Of a DNA stretch of 64,000 nt, positions 35,230 to 43,781 are shown one piece after another. Position 1 is the stretch's first letter. Every line of letters begins with the position of its first letter. The stretch is from Bradyrhizobium diazoefficiens. GTDB taxonomy: Bacteria > Pseudomonadota > Alphaproteobacteria > Rhizobiales > Xanthobacteraceae. The translations under genes were made by a program, and so were the position numbers. The stretch is from positions 2,629,501 to 2,693,500 of the forward strand of contig NZ_JAENXS010000001.1 of the NCBI RefSeq assembly GCF_016612535.1, written 5' to 3'. Under the pieces are notes generated by a model. The model did not search any database. It saw nothing but the letters and a program-made list of their open reading frames with translations, and had not been told where the DNA came from.

Positions 35230-36000
35230 TTAGGGCCGTACCCCTGCCGGTTCGTTTGCGCCCAGCAACTCGACCTGTCCCACCCGGAGCACGTCGATAC
35301 GCGGCCCCGTCGTCCCCTCAACCCAGCCCCGAACTCGAATGCGCCGATTTTCCAGGGACTTAAGGGTCATTCCAGCGTTTTCGAACGCCGGCAGATTGCG
35401 CTTTGAAATAGTCGCCGCAAAGCCGTGTGTCCAGTTCCGCCCGAAGTTGAGGTAGGTCACTGCCCCAGCTTGTCGGACCGACAGGACTTTGCCCTCGACC
35501 ACCATAAAGCGCCCGATCCCCGACAAAATATCGTCCGGACTTTCCGCGTTTTTTATGGCCGACGGGTCAGCCCAACTGCCCTTTTTTTGGCGCCGCGCCT
35601 CGGCCTCGGACGACATCAGGGCGGCCGCGCAGTTCTTGTCCGTGATTTCGGCGGAGACGAGGGCATCGCCTTGGGCGAGCAGCGTGGCCTGCACCGAGAT
35701 GTCGCTTTCGCCGATGAACACAAGCGCGCCCTGGCGGCCGTAGCGGTCGGGCATGTCGTCGGCGCTGCGCAGGATCACGTCGCGGCCGGCGAGCAGCGAT
35801 GTCAGCGCCTGCCTCGTCGTCGCCGTCGCCTCGATTCCAGTGAGGCGGACTTCGCGGCCGTCGTCGAGACGCACGCTGCGCGCATCGACGATGGCCGCGA
35901 CGCGGCCTTCGCCTTGCGTTTCGAATTGGCACGGCGTGGCGCACGCCGCGTGACCCGCGGCAACAAGAAATGCGACGATGAGGTGAAGCCGTTGCGTCAC
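35230..36000 (-). CDS. SNase-like (thermonuclease) domain protein, exported
   Basis: About 256 residues from the GTG at 36000, giving signal peptide MTQRLHLIVAFLVAAGHAAC; an ATG at 36042 is the alternative. The SNase-like fold shows in DARSVRLDDGREVRLTGIEA and GRDVILRSADDMPDRYGRQG, which correspond to staphylococcal nuclease strands with the Arg-containing region. One of the usual catalytic positions is hard to align, so nuclease activity is not certain. It lies just upstream of the M48 protease gene on the same strand. Confidence 0.75.
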   Translation of the reverse strand: MTQRLHLIVAFLVAAGHAACATPCQFETQGEGRVAAIVDARSVRLDDGREVRLTGIEATATTRQALTSLLAGRDVILRSADDMPDRYGRQGALVFIGESDISVQATLLAQGDALVSAEITDKNCAAALMSSEAEARRQKKGSWADPSAIKNAESPDDILSGIGRFMVVEGKVLSVRQAGAVTYLNFGRNWTHGFAATISKRNLPAFENAGMTLKSLENRRIRVRGWVEGTTGPRIDVLRVGQVELLGANEPAGVRP

Positions 36001-36041
36001 ATGACCCGGAGAGATTGCGTTACGCGCCAACTTTAACACCA

Positions 36042-36056
36042 TTCCGCTTTGCGGAA
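36042..36056. promoter_or_regulatory. TTCCGC-N3-GCGGAA dyad upstream of the LivK-type gene
   Basis: Perfect 6-bp arms around ttt, 130 bases before the binding-protein start and just before the divergent SNase-like gene. A near-identical 13-base dyad (tccgcttagcgga) occurs at 42417, so the two look like sites for one regulator. Confidence 0.65.
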
Positions 36057-36187
36057 AACGCGTGTGCTGTTCGCGAAAGCCGCATCGGCTACCGCGCTTG
36101 CTGCGCTCTTGCGCATGCGGCATGATTGCGGGAATAGCAATAATCAAGCCGCCATTCAGAGTCAGGCGATCAAGGGAGGTCTTTTCG

Positions 36188-37393
36188 ATGAGGCATATTT
36201 TGTCGGGCATTTTTGCCGCCGCGTTGGCTCTCAGCGCAAGCGCCGCGCAGGCCCAGGACAAGCCCCCCCTCAAGATCGGCGGCATCCTCGACATGTCGAG
36301 CCTCTACGCCGACATCACCGGCCCCGGCAGCGAGACTGCGGCCAAGATGGCCGTTGAGGACTTTGGTGGCGAGGTGCTGGGACGCAAGATCCAGGTGCTG
36401 GCGGCCGACCATCAGAACAAGGCCGACCTTGCTGCCAACATTGCCCGCGACATGATCGACAATCAGGGCGTCGAGATGATCTATGACGTCGCGGCCTCCG
36501 CGACCGCCCTTGCCGCCGGCGAGATCGCGAAAGCGCGCAACAAGATCATCATGTTCAACGGCCCGGGCTCGATCCGTCTCACCAATGAGGCCTGCGGTCC
36601 CTACACCGTGCACTACGTGTTCGACACGTTCGGCCAGGCCAACGTCACGGGCCTTGCCGCGGTGAAATCCGGCCTCGACACCTGGTTCTTCCTGACTGCC
36701 GATTATGCCTTCGGCCAGGATCTGGAGAAGGACACCAGCGCCGTCGTCATCAAGACCGGCGGCAAGGTGCTCGGCAGCGTGCGCCATCCGCTTAATACGT
36801 CGGATTTTTCGTCGTTCCTGCTCCAGGCTCAGGCATCGAAAGCCAAGGTCATCGGCCTTGCGAACGCGGGCGGCGACACCGTCAACGCCATCAAGCAGTC
36901 GGCCGAATTCGGTATCATGAAGGGCGGCCAGAAGATCTCGCCACTGCTCGCCTTTGTCACCGACATCGACTCGATCGGGCTCGAGACTGCGCAGGGTTTG
37001 CTGCTCGCGGAAGCCTTCTACTGGGACCTCAACGACGAGACGCGTGCGTTCTCGAAGCGCTTCCAGGAACGCATGAAGCGGCCGCCGACCTCGGCGCAGG
37101 CCGGCGTCTACTCTTCCGTCACTCACTATCTGAAGGCCGTGAAGGCGGCCGGCACGACCGATTCAGCCGCGGTCATGAAGGTGATGAAGGAGACGCCGAT
37201 CAACGACTTCTTCGCCAAGAACGGCAAGATCCGCGAGGACGGCCGCATGATCCACGACATGTACCTGTTCGAGGTGAAGAAGCCGTCGGAATCCAAGGGC
37301 CGTTGGGACGACTACAAGCTCCTCGCCACGGTGCCCGGCAACGAGGCGTTCCAGTCGCTTGAGCAGTCGCGCTGCCCGCTGGTGAAGAAGTGA
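36188..37393 (+). CDS. Branched-chain-amino-acid-type ABC substrate-binding protein (orphan)
   Basis: A 401-residue periplasmic binding protein of the LivK/peripla_BP_6 family. Signal peptide MRHILSGIFAAALALSASAA is followed by PPLKIGGILDMSSLYADITG, the typical first strand and ligand loop. Ribosome-binding site aagggagg precedes the ATG at 36188. No permease or ATPase genes are adjacent, so it must work with transport components encoded elsewhere. Homologues next to beta-oxidation genes often bind aromatic or dicarboxylic acids rather than amino acids (inference). Confidence 0.88.
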   Translation: MRHILSGIFAAALALSASAAQAQDKPPLKIGGILDMSSLYADITGPGSETAAKMAVEDFGGEVLGRKIQVLAADHQNKADLAANIARDMIDNQGVEMIYDVAASATALAAGEIAKARNKIIMFNGPGSIRLTNEACGPYTVHYVFDTFGQANVTGLAAVKSGLDTWFFLTADYAFGQDLEKDTSAVVIKTGGKVLGSVRHPLNTSDFSSFLLQAQASKAKVIGLANAGGDTVNAIKQSAEFGIMKGGQKISPLLAFVTDIDSIGLETAQGLLLAEAFYWDLNDETRAFSKRFQERMKRPPTSAQAGVYSSVTHYLKAVKAAGTTDSAAVMKVMKETPINDFFAKNGKIREDGRMIHDMYLFEVKKPSESKGRWDDYKLLATVPGNEAFQSLEQSRCPLVKK

Positions 37394-37410
37394 CGTCGTG
37401 AAGTAAGTCA

Positions 37411-37505
37411 CGATCCCGGGCGCGAAGCGAGCCCGGGATTCATCGGGCCGCAGTGACGGTTGAGACATGGATTCCGGGCTCGCGCTTCGCGCGCCCGGAA
37501 TGACG
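37411..37505. repeat. Type E palindromic repeat
   Basis: Two hairpins: cccgggcgcgaagcgagccc near 37415 and ccgggctcgcgcttcgcgcg near 37473, in opposite orientation. They lie between the binding-protein gene and the enoyl-CoA hydratase gene. Only one copy in this window. Confidence 0.65.
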
Positions 37506-37529
37506 AAAACAACAACAAGGGAGACACCC

Positions 37530-38321
37530 ATGAGCAACGACATGGTTCTGCAAAAGCTCGAAGGCGGGCTGCTCACCATCACCATGAACCGGCCCGAGCG
37601 GAAGAACGCGCTCAACCCCGAGATGGTGGCCGGATTGGTCGAGGCGGCGCGTCGCGCGGCTGACGATCCGGATGTTCGCGCGGTGCTGTTCAAGGGCGCC
37701 GGCGGCTCGTTCTGCGTCGGCGGTGACGTCAAGTCGATGGCGGCCAGCCGTGCGCCACTGCCGTTCGAGGTGAAAATGGCGAACCTGCGCCGCGGCATGG
37801 AGGTCTCGCGCATCCTGCATCAGATGCCGAAGCCCGTGGTGGCGCAGCTCGATGGTGCTGCCGCCGGCGCCGGGCTTTCGATGGCGCTATCCTGCGATCT
37901 CCGTGTCGCCTCTGAATCCTGCAAGATCACCACTGCCTTCGCAAAAGTCGGCTTCTCCGGCGATTACGGCGGCACCTATTTCCTGACCCAGCTGCTCGGC
38001 AGCGCGCGGGCGCGCGAGCTCTATCTGACGTCGCCGGTGCTCACGGCCAAGGAAGCACATGCCATCGGCATGGTGACCAAGGTCGTCCCCGACGCCGAGA
38101 TCGACGCGGCCGCATACGAGCTCGCGCTGTCGCTGGCGCAAGGGCCGTCGATCGCGCTCGGTTTCATCAAGCGCAACATCAATAATGCCGAGCATCTGCC
38201 GCTGGAAGACTGCTTCGACGGCGAAGCGATCCATCACACCCGCTGCAGCGACACGGAGGACCACAAGGAAGCCGCAAAGGCTTTCGTCGAGAAACGCAAG
38301 CCAGCCTTCAAGGGCGCATGA
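37530..38321 (+). CDS. Enoyl-CoA hydratase/isomerase family protein
   Basis: A 263-residue crotonase-fold enzyme. The oxyanion-hole elements are GAGGSFCVGGDVKSM near residues 60-75 and LDGAAAGAGLSMALSCDLRV near 105-125. The usual catalytic Glu positions are not canonical: the second site reads FAKVGFSGDYG, with Asp/Gly where hydratases often have Glu, so it may be an isomerase or hydrolase-type member. aaggga precedes the ATG. The stop overlaps the next gene's start (ATGA). It probably acts on acyl-CoA in the same pathway as the nearby dehydrogenases. Confidence 0.85.
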   Translation: MSNDMVLQKLEGGLLTITMNRPERKNALNPEMVAGLVEAARRAADDPDVRAVLFKGAGGSFCVGGDVKSMAASRAPLPFEVKMANLRRGMEVSRILHQMPKPVVAQLDGAAAGAGLSMALSCDLRVASESCKITTAFAKVGFSGDYGGTYFLTQLLGSARARELYLTSPVLTAKEAHAIGMVTKVVPDAEIDAAAYELALSLAQGPSIALGFIKRNINNAEHLPLEDCFDGEAIHHTRCSDTEDHKEAAKAFVEKRKPAFKGA

Positions 38322-39073
38322 CGATGGCGCCCTATATGCGGCTGCGCCAGATCTGTTTGGTCGCGCCGCAGCTCGCGCCTGTGATCTCCGATATCGTCGA
38401 GATCATGGGCCTCGCGGTCTGCTACCGGGACGGCAATGTCGCGAAATACGGCCTGGAGAACGCGCTGCTCCCGGTCGACACGATTTTGCTGGAGGTGGTG
38501 GCGCCGTTCAAGGACGGCACCACGGCCGGCCGCTTCATCGAGAAGACCGGCGGCCGCGGCGGCTACATGGCGATCTTCTGCTGCAACGATCCGGACGAGC
38601 GCGGCCGCAACGCCAATGCGCTGGGCGTGCGCACCGCCAACGTCATCGACCACGCGCCCTATCACGGCGTGCAGCTCCACCCCCGCGATTGCCGCGCCGC
38701 CTTCATCGAGTTCAACCACACCGAAGGCAGCGACGACATTCTGGGCCCGTATCCGCCGGCCGGCCCGGACTGGCAAAAGTTCATCCGCAAGGACGTGACG
38801 CAGGCGCTGACGGGCGTGGAGATGCAGAGCCCGGACCCGCTGGGGCTGGCGGCGCACTGGGGCAGGATCATCGGCGTTGCGCCGAGCGATGCCGAATTGA
38901 ACCTGCCCAACGCAACCTTCCGCTTCGTGAAGGGCGCGAGCGAAATCATGAGCGCGCTGGAGTTTCGGGTCACGGATACGGCGCGGGTGCTACATGCCGC
39001 CAAGGCCAAGGGGTTGGCGGTTGCGGGCAACGAGTTTCTGTTGGGTGGAGTGACGTTTCGGCTTTCTGCCTAA
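38318..39073 (+). CDS. VOC (glyoxalase/bleomycin-resistance fold) family protein
   Basis: A 251-residue protein with two VOC-type modules. The first runs MRLRQICLVAPQLAPVISD to LLEVVAPF, the second from about residue 165 (DPLGLAAHWGRIIGVAP). VOC enzymes are metal-dependent isomerases, lyases or dioxygenases. Translation is coupled to the hydratase by a 4-base overlap, which implies a role in the same catabolic route, possibly as an epimerase. Substrate unknown. Confidence 0.75.
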   Translation: MTMAPYMRLRQICLVAPQLAPVISDIVEIMGLAVCYRDGNVAKYGLENALLPVDTILLEVVAPFKDGTTAGRFIEKTGGRGGYMAIFCCNDPDERGRNANALGVRTANVIDHAPYHGVQLHPRDCRAAFIEFNHTEGSDDILGPYPPAGPDWQKFIRKDVTQALTGVEMQSPDPLGLAAHWGRIIGVAPSDAELNLPNATFRFVKGASEIMSALEFRVTDTARVLHAAKAKGLAVAGNEFLLGGVTFRLSA

Positions 39074-39089
39074 GCTGTTGCCGCAAACA

Positions 39090-39148
39090 CCCCTGTCGTC
39101 CCGGCCTAGTGCGCAATTGCGCACTAGGCCGGGCCGGGACGACAGGGG
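39090..39148. repeat. Compact type A repeat, perfect hairpin
   Basis: ctgtcgtcccggcctagtgc on the left pairs with gcactaggccgggccgggac and gacag on the right around gcaattgc. It is a shortened type A copy with the nested palindrome, located between convergent genes, and could terminate both. Confidence 0.85.
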
Positions 39149-39189
39149 AAGTTGTGGAGCCGCCCGAGCGATACGACGAGAAGACCGAA

Positions 39190-40008
39190 CTACCGCCCCC
39201 TAAAATTCGCCGTCCGCCGCTCTTCCGTTGCCTTCACGCCTTCCTTGAAATCTTCCGTCGCGCGCAGGCGGGTCTGCTCGACCAGCTCGTGATTGGTCGC
39301 GGCCATGACGCGATCGGCCAATCCGGCGCGCATCGTGGCGCGGGTGGAGACAAGGCCGAGCGGGGAGCATTCGGCGATCTCGCCGGCAAGCTTCATCGCA
39401 GCCGCCTTCACCTGATCCTGCGGCACCAGCTCGTTGGCGAGGCCCCATTTGACGGCTTCCTCGCCGGTGACGCGGCGGCTGGTGTAGAACATCAGCTCCG
39501 CGTTATTCTTGCCGATCAGCTCCGGCAGCGTCACTGTCAGGCCGAAGCCGGGATGGAAGCCGAGTTTTGTAAAGTTAGCGGAGAAACGCGCTTCCGGGCA
39601 GGTGACGCGGAAGTCAGCCGATACGGCGAGCCCGAGTCCGCCGCCGATGGCGGCGCCCTGCACGGCAGCAACGATCGGCTTCTTGGCGCGGAAGATGCGC
39701 ACCGCCTGGATGTAAAGATGGTTGATCGGGCCGAGATTGTCAGCGGGATCGCCCTTGGCCGTCTTCTCGGCCTCACGCGCTTCCTGCGCCTGCCGCGCCG
39801 GATCGCCAAAGTTGGCGCCGGCGCAGAACGCCTTGCCCTGCGCCGAGAGCACGGAGCTACGGATCTCGATATCGCGATCGAACTCGTCGAGCGCATCCGC
39901 GATCTGGTTGATCAGCGAGATGTCGAAGAAGTTGAGCGGAGGCCTGCGGATCTCGATGGTGCCGACATGTCCGACCTTCTCGACGCCGATATCTTTGTAG
40001 GTGCTCAT
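39190..40008 (-). CDS. Enoyl-CoA hydratase/isomerase family protein
   Basis: A 272-residue crotonase-fold protein. AQGKAFCAGANFGDP near residue 65 and VQGAAIGGGLGLAVSADFRV near 117-136 form the oxyanion-hole region; the position equivalent to the second catalytic Glu lies in TKLGFHPGFG. The start MSTYKDIGVEKVGHV is taken as the first ATG after the dehydrogenase stop; the frame is open further upstream but overlaps the dehydrogenase gene. Third gene of an apparent dehydrogenase-dehydrogenase-hydratase operon. Confidence 0.88.
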   Translation of the reverse strand: MSTYKDIGVEKVGHVGTIEIRRPPLNFFDISLINQIADALDEFDRDIEIRSSVLSAQGKAFCAGANFGDPARQAQEAREAEKTAKGDPADNLGPINHLYIQAVRIFRAKKPIVAAVQGAAIGGGLGLAVSADFRVTCPEARFSANFTKLGFHPGFGLTVTLPELIGKNNAELMFYTSRRVTGEEAVKWGLANELVPQDQVKAAAMKLAGEIAECSPLGLVSTRATMRAGLADRVMAATNHELVEQTRLRATEDFKEGVKATEERRTANFRGR

Positions 40009-40030
40009 GATGATCCTCGAATGATTTTGC

Positions 40031-41191
40031 TCAGCGCAACCCAAGGCCGCGGGCGATGATGCCGCGCAGAACCTCGGTGGTGCCGCCCTGGATGGTGAGT
40101 TTCGGCGCGGTCTTGATCGCGAAGTCGAGCTGCCGCTCCAGCGTCTCGCGGTTGGTCGCGGTTTCCTCGACGAAGGCGGCGAGATCTCGCACCCGGTGCG
40201 GAAGCTGCTGCTCCCAGACCGTACCGATATCCTTGACGATGGAAGCTTCGACCACCGGCTCCTTGCCGGCCTGCAGCATGCCGGCAACCGAGACCGACAT
40301 GCGCCGCATGGTGTGGAGCTGTGCGACCAGCCGGCCGATGCCTTCGGCGCTGCGCGTGTCCGGATTGGGACCGACCGCGCGGACCAACTCGGTCAGCACG
40401 TAATAGGTCTCAAGGAAGCGCTCGGGGCCGGAACGCTCATAAGCGAGCTCGCTCGTTGCTTGCTTCCAGGCGCCGTCGACCTCGCCCAGCACATGATCTT
40501 CGGGTACGAAGAAGTCGGTGAAGACCACCTCGTTGAACTCGTACTGGCCGGTGATCTGCCCGATCGGGTTCACCTGGATGCCCGGCTGCTTCATCTTGAC
40601 CAGAAATTGCGTCAGGCCGTGACGGCGGTTTTCCTTGGTCGGCGGTGACGTGCGGAAAATCGCGATCATGTAGTCGGCGATGTGCGCCGACGAGGTCCAG
40701 ATCTTGGTGCCGTTGATGAGATAGCCGCCGTCGGTCTTGGTCGCGCGCGTCTTGGCCGCGAACAGGTCGGAGCCGGAGTTCGGCTCGCTCATGCCGATCG
40801 CAAAACAGATCTCGCCGCGGCAGATGCGCGGCAGGATGTCCATCTTGATGTGCTCAGGCGCGTATTTGATGAGCACCGGCCCGCTCTGGCGGTCGGCGAC
40901 GAAGAAGCGCCGTGTCGGTGCGTTGGCGACGCGCATCTCTTCCGTCACGACGTAGCGCTCGAGGAAGGAACGTTCCTGGCCGCCATATTTCTTCGGCCAG
41001 GTCATGCCGAGCCAGCCCTTGGCGCCCACCTTGCGAGAAAATTCCGGCACGTCGGTGTCTTCGCGGTTGGGCTTGAATGGACTGAAGGTGCCGGCGGCGA
41101 TTTCTTCGGCGAGGAAGGCGCGCACTTCCTTGCGCAGTTGCTCGCACTCGGGCGGCAGGCGGATCGGATCGAAACGGAGGGCAGCGGTCAT
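40031..41191 (-). CDS. Acyl-CoA dehydrogenase, catalytic-type subunit
   Basis: A 386-residue flavoprotein. Conserved FAD-binding segments FAIGMSEPNSGSDLFA and INGTKIWTSSAH near 130-165, and C-terminal LTIQGGTTEVLRGIIARGL. The base-bearing position of MCAD (YEGT) reads QGGT; as in isovaleryl-type enzymes the catalytic Glu may lie in SGPERFLE. It oxidises an acyl-CoA alpha-beta bond, passing electrons to ETF. The gene lies 15 bases after a second, shorter dehydrogenase, suggesting a heteromeric enzyme. Confidence 0.9.
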   Translation of the reverse strand: MTAALRFDPIRLPPECEQLRKEVRAFLAEEIAAGTFSPFKPNREDTDVPEFSRKVGAKGWLGMTWPKKYGGQERSFLERYVVTEEMRVANAPTRRFFVADRQSGPVLIKYAPEHIKMDILPRICRGEICFAIGMSEPNSGSDLFAAKTRATKTDGGYLINGTKIWTSSAHIADYMIAIFRTSPPTKENRRHGLTQFLVKMKQPGIQVNPIGQITGQYEFNEVVFTDFFVPEDHVLGEVDGAWKQATSELAYERSGPERFLETYYVLTELVRAVGPNPDTRSAEGIGRLVAQLHTMRRMSVSVAGMLQAGKEPVVEASIVKDIGTVWEQQLPHRVRDLAAFVEETATNRETLERQLDFAIKTAPKLTIQGGTTEVLRGIIARGLGLR

Positions 41192-41206
41192 GTCTTCGTT
41201 CCCTGA

Positions 41207-42271
41207 TCAGCGTGACGCCACGAGCGGCCACAATTCATCGGCCCCGCGCTTGGCAACCAGCTTGCCGAGCTCGACGGCCCAGTGGCTTTCCGAACCGAAA
41301 TCGTCGCGCCAGGCCAGCGCCCGCAACGAATAGCGATGCAGAATGTGCTCGATGGTGAAGCCGATTGCGCCATGGACCTGATGCGCGATGCCGCCGCCCT
41401 TTTCCGCAGCCTCAGCGCAGCGGATTTTTGCCGCTGCTGCCTCGAGGTAGACGGCGTCGTCAAAGGAGGCCGCATTCGAGATAGCGTCGGCCGCGGATGT
41501 CGCCGCCGCAAGAGCTGCTGCAGATTCGCCGGCAAGGCGGGCGAGATTGTGCTGCACCGCCTGGAATTTCGAGATCTTCTTCTCGAAGGCGACGCGTTCG
41601 TTGGAGTAGCGCACGGAGATGCCGAGCATCGCTTCGAGCGCGCCGGCAATCTGCAGGCTGCGCGCGACGCCGCCCATCAGCATCATGGTGGTCTGGTCAA
41701 AACCCTTCGGCGCCGGCTTGATGGTGACGGGCTGAATCTTTTCGAGCGTGACGGTGTCGCTGTGGTCGTAGCCGACATTGAGCCCGGATTCGGTCCGCGC
41801 CTTGGCGGCATCGACCAGCGCGATTGAGACCTCGTCCTTGCCGTGCGCGAGCACGGCAAAATGCTTCGCCGCCTTTGCAAAGGGCACGCCGCGTGCGCGG
41901 CCGGAGAGGGAGCCGTCGGCATCGATCGTGATGCGGTCTTTCGGGGAGGCCGGCAGCACCGTCATCTCGCCTTCCGGCGAGGCGATCTTCGCCTGCGCCA
42001 GCAGCCAGCCCGCCAGCATGGTCTCCGCCAGGGGAACCGCGACGGCAAAGCGGCCAGCGGCGTTCAGCAGCGCAAAACCGTCGGCGAGGCTCGCGCCGGA
42101 GCCGCCGAGATCGTCGGGCACCCAGGCCAGGGGCAAGCCGGCTTCGCTCAGCGCCCGCCACAGCGGCGCTTGCCAGGAACCCTTCTTGTCGTTGTTGATC
42201 TCTTGCGGATCGGCGAGATCGGCGAAGATTTTCTCCGCGGTCTCGACGACGATATTGTCACTCTCCGCCAC
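41207..42271 (-). CDS. Acyl-CoA dehydrogenase, small/non-canonical subunit
   Basis: A 354-residue divergent acyl-CoA dehydrogenase. WVPDDLGGSGASLADGFALL and the C-terminal HQVHGAIGFTIEHILHRYSL are recognisable, but the FAD-contact motif of the middle domain is weak and the C-terminal GGT-E segment is absent. Such short members pair with a normal subunit, as in PimC/PimD or actinobacterial FadE pairs. First gene of the minus-strand operon; the spacer to the divergent SDR holds the shared dyad. Confidence 0.82.
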   Translation of the reverse strand: MAESDNIVVETAEKIFADLADPQEINNDKKGSWQAPLWRALSEAGLPLAWVPDDLGGSGASLADGFALLNAAGRFAVAVPLAETMLAGWLLAQAKIASPEGEMTVLPASPKDRITIDADGSLSGRARGVPFAKAAKHFAVLAHGKDEVSIALVDAAKARTESGLNVGYDHSDTVTLEKIQPVTIKPAPKGFDQTTMMLMGGVARSLQIAGALEAMLGISVRYSNERVAFEKKISKFQAVQHNLARLAGESAAALAAATSAADAISNAASFDDAVYLEAAAAKIRCAEAAEKGGGIAHQVHGAIGFTIEHILHRYSLRALAWRDDFGSESHWAVELGKLVAKRGADELWPLVASR

Positions 42272-42416
42272 AGCGTTCCTCGTGTTTTACCATTGGCGTG
42301 CCTTGCCTGGTGGGCCGGCGCGCAGTTTCTTCTTGCGCCCGATGATCCGAAAAAGCCATGGCCCTGACAAGCGTTGATCGCAGGCCCATCTGCGGCGGCG
42401 GCATGGGCACATTAAT

Positions 42417-42429
42417 TCCGCTTAGCGGA
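42417..42429. promoter_or_regulatory. TCCGC-N3-GCGGA dyad in the dehydrogenase/SDR divergent spacer
   Basis: tccgcttagcgga matches the site at 36043 in all but the central variable base. It lies 146 bases before the dehydrogenase ATG and 75 before the SDR ATG, well placed to regulate both directions. Confidence 0.65.
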
Positions 42430-42503
42430 GTTTGCTCGATTTGCAGGGCGCGGCAAACTCGCTAAACAAAGCGCCAGCAACTTACAAAGGGAAGGAAATC
42501 CGG

Positions 42504-43289
42504 ATGACCGAGGACAATTTGTGCGCAATCGTGACGGGGTCCGCATCCGGCCTCGGTGCTGCGACCGCTGAAATTCTCGCACGGACCGGGGCGCGGCTCG
42601 TCATCAACTATTCGTCGAGCCAGAAGGAAGCCGAGGCGACGGCAGAGCTCTGCCGCAAGGCGGGTGCAGCGGAAGTGCTGGTCGCGCAGGGCGACGTCTC
42701 GAAGGATGACGATTGCCGCAGAATCGTTGCGGCGGCAACCGGCTGGGGGCGGCTCGACATCCTCGTCAACAATGCCGGCATTACCAAACATGTCGCCCAT
42801 GCCGACCTCGACGGATTGTCGGCGGAAGATTTCCGGCGGCTCTACGGTGTCAACACCATCGGCCCGTTCCAGATGGTGCGTGCGGCGCGCAGCCTGCTTG
42901 AGGCCGGAGCGAAGGCGTCGGAGCGGCCGTCTGCGGTGGTCAACGTATCCTCGGTCGCCGGCATCAGCGGCGTCGGCTCGTCGATTGCGTATGCCGCCAG
43001 CAAGGGCGCGCTGAACACGATGACACTGTCGCTGTCGCGCGCGCTGGCGCCGCTGATCCGCGTCAACACGGTATGCCCCGGCTATATCGACACACCCTGG
43101 TTTACGAAGGGCCGCGGCGAGGCCGGTGCCAAGCAGGTGCGCGACAGCGTCGTGGCCAAGGTGCCGCTCAGGGTCGCTTCAACCGCCGAGGACATCGCGC
43201 AGCTCGTCTGCTTCCTGGCGATGCCGGCCTCCAGCAACATGACCGGCGAGGTCGTGCGCATGGACGCGGGGATGCATTTGATTGCGTGA
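42504..43289 (+). CDS. Short-chain dehydrogenase/reductase
   Basis: A 261-residue classical SDR. The NAD(P) motif is TGSASGLGAA at about residues 11-20, NNAG at 91-94, and the catalytic set is Ser in VVNVSSVAG plus Tyr and Lys in IAYAASKGAL. It resembles FabG-like 3-hydroxyacyl-CoA dehydrogenases, which fits the neighbouring dehydrogenases and hydratase as the third beta-oxidation step. gaaggaa precedes the ATG at 42504. Confidence 0.9.
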   Translation: MTEDNLCAIVTGSASGLGAATAEILARTGARLVINYSSSQKEAEATAELCRKAGAAEVLVAQGDVSKDDDCRRIVAAATGWGRLDILVNNAGITKHVAHADLDGLSAEDFRRLYGVNTIGPFQMVRAARSLLEAGAKASERPSAVVNVSSVAGISGVGSSIAYAASKGALNTMTLSLSRALAPLIRVNTVCPGYIDTPWFTKGRGEAGAKQVRDSVVAKVPLRVASTAEDIAQLVCFLAMPASSNMTGEVVRMDAGMHLIA

Positions 43290-43319
43290 TTGCATTCGTC
43301 GAGCGCGGCAAACACAAGT

Positions 43320-43442
43320 GTCGTTCCGGCGAAGGCCGGGATCCACAACCCCAGGGAGTAGTTTGACGCGAGGCTGGTAGCTCCGAATCTTCGCCAAACC
43401 AAATCCTGTGGGTATGGGTCCCGGCCTTCGCCGGGACGACAC
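43320..43442. repeat. Type A repeat
   Basis: Left arm gtcgttccggcgaaggccgg, right arm ccggccttcgccgggacgac. It fills the spacer between the SDR gene and the convergent membrane-protein gene and has no other feature near it. Confidence 0.8.
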
Positions 43443-43468
43443 AAGAATTTATAGGACGAGACGGCGGG

Positions 43469-43741
43469 CTACCCCTTGATCACGCCGCTCGCCACCAGCC
43501 GGTGCCAGATGAACAGCACCACCACGGCGCCGATCGTGGCCATGATGAAGCCGGCGCCCTGGTCCGGACCGTAATGGCCGATGGCCTGGCCGATGAAGGT
43601 GGCGAGAAACGCACCGACGATGCCGAGAATGGTGGTGAGGATGAAGCCCGACGGGTTGTTCGGCCCCGGCGCCAGAAAACGTGCGATGAGGCCGGCGACG
43701 AAGCCGACGACGATGATCCACAAGATGCCGCCCATGCTCAT
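43469..43741 (-). CDS. GlsB/YeaQ/YmgE family membrane protein
   Basis: A 90-residue protein with three hydrophobic helices and the family signature GLIARFLAPGPNNPSGFILTT-like loop after the first helix, then GIVGAFLATFIGQAIG. The family (transglycosylase-associated, PF04226) is stress-induced in many bacteria but has no proven enzymatic role. It lies 40 bases downstream of the DUF937 gene on the same strand. Confidence 0.88.
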   Translation of the reverse strand: MSMGGILWIIVVGFVAGLIARFLAPGPNNPSGFILTTILGIVGAFLATFIGQAIGHYGPDQGAGFIMATIGAVVVLFIWHRLVASGVIKG

Positions 43742-43781
43742 GTCCGTGCTCCCCTTGCCGAATGCGTAGATCCAATTTGGA

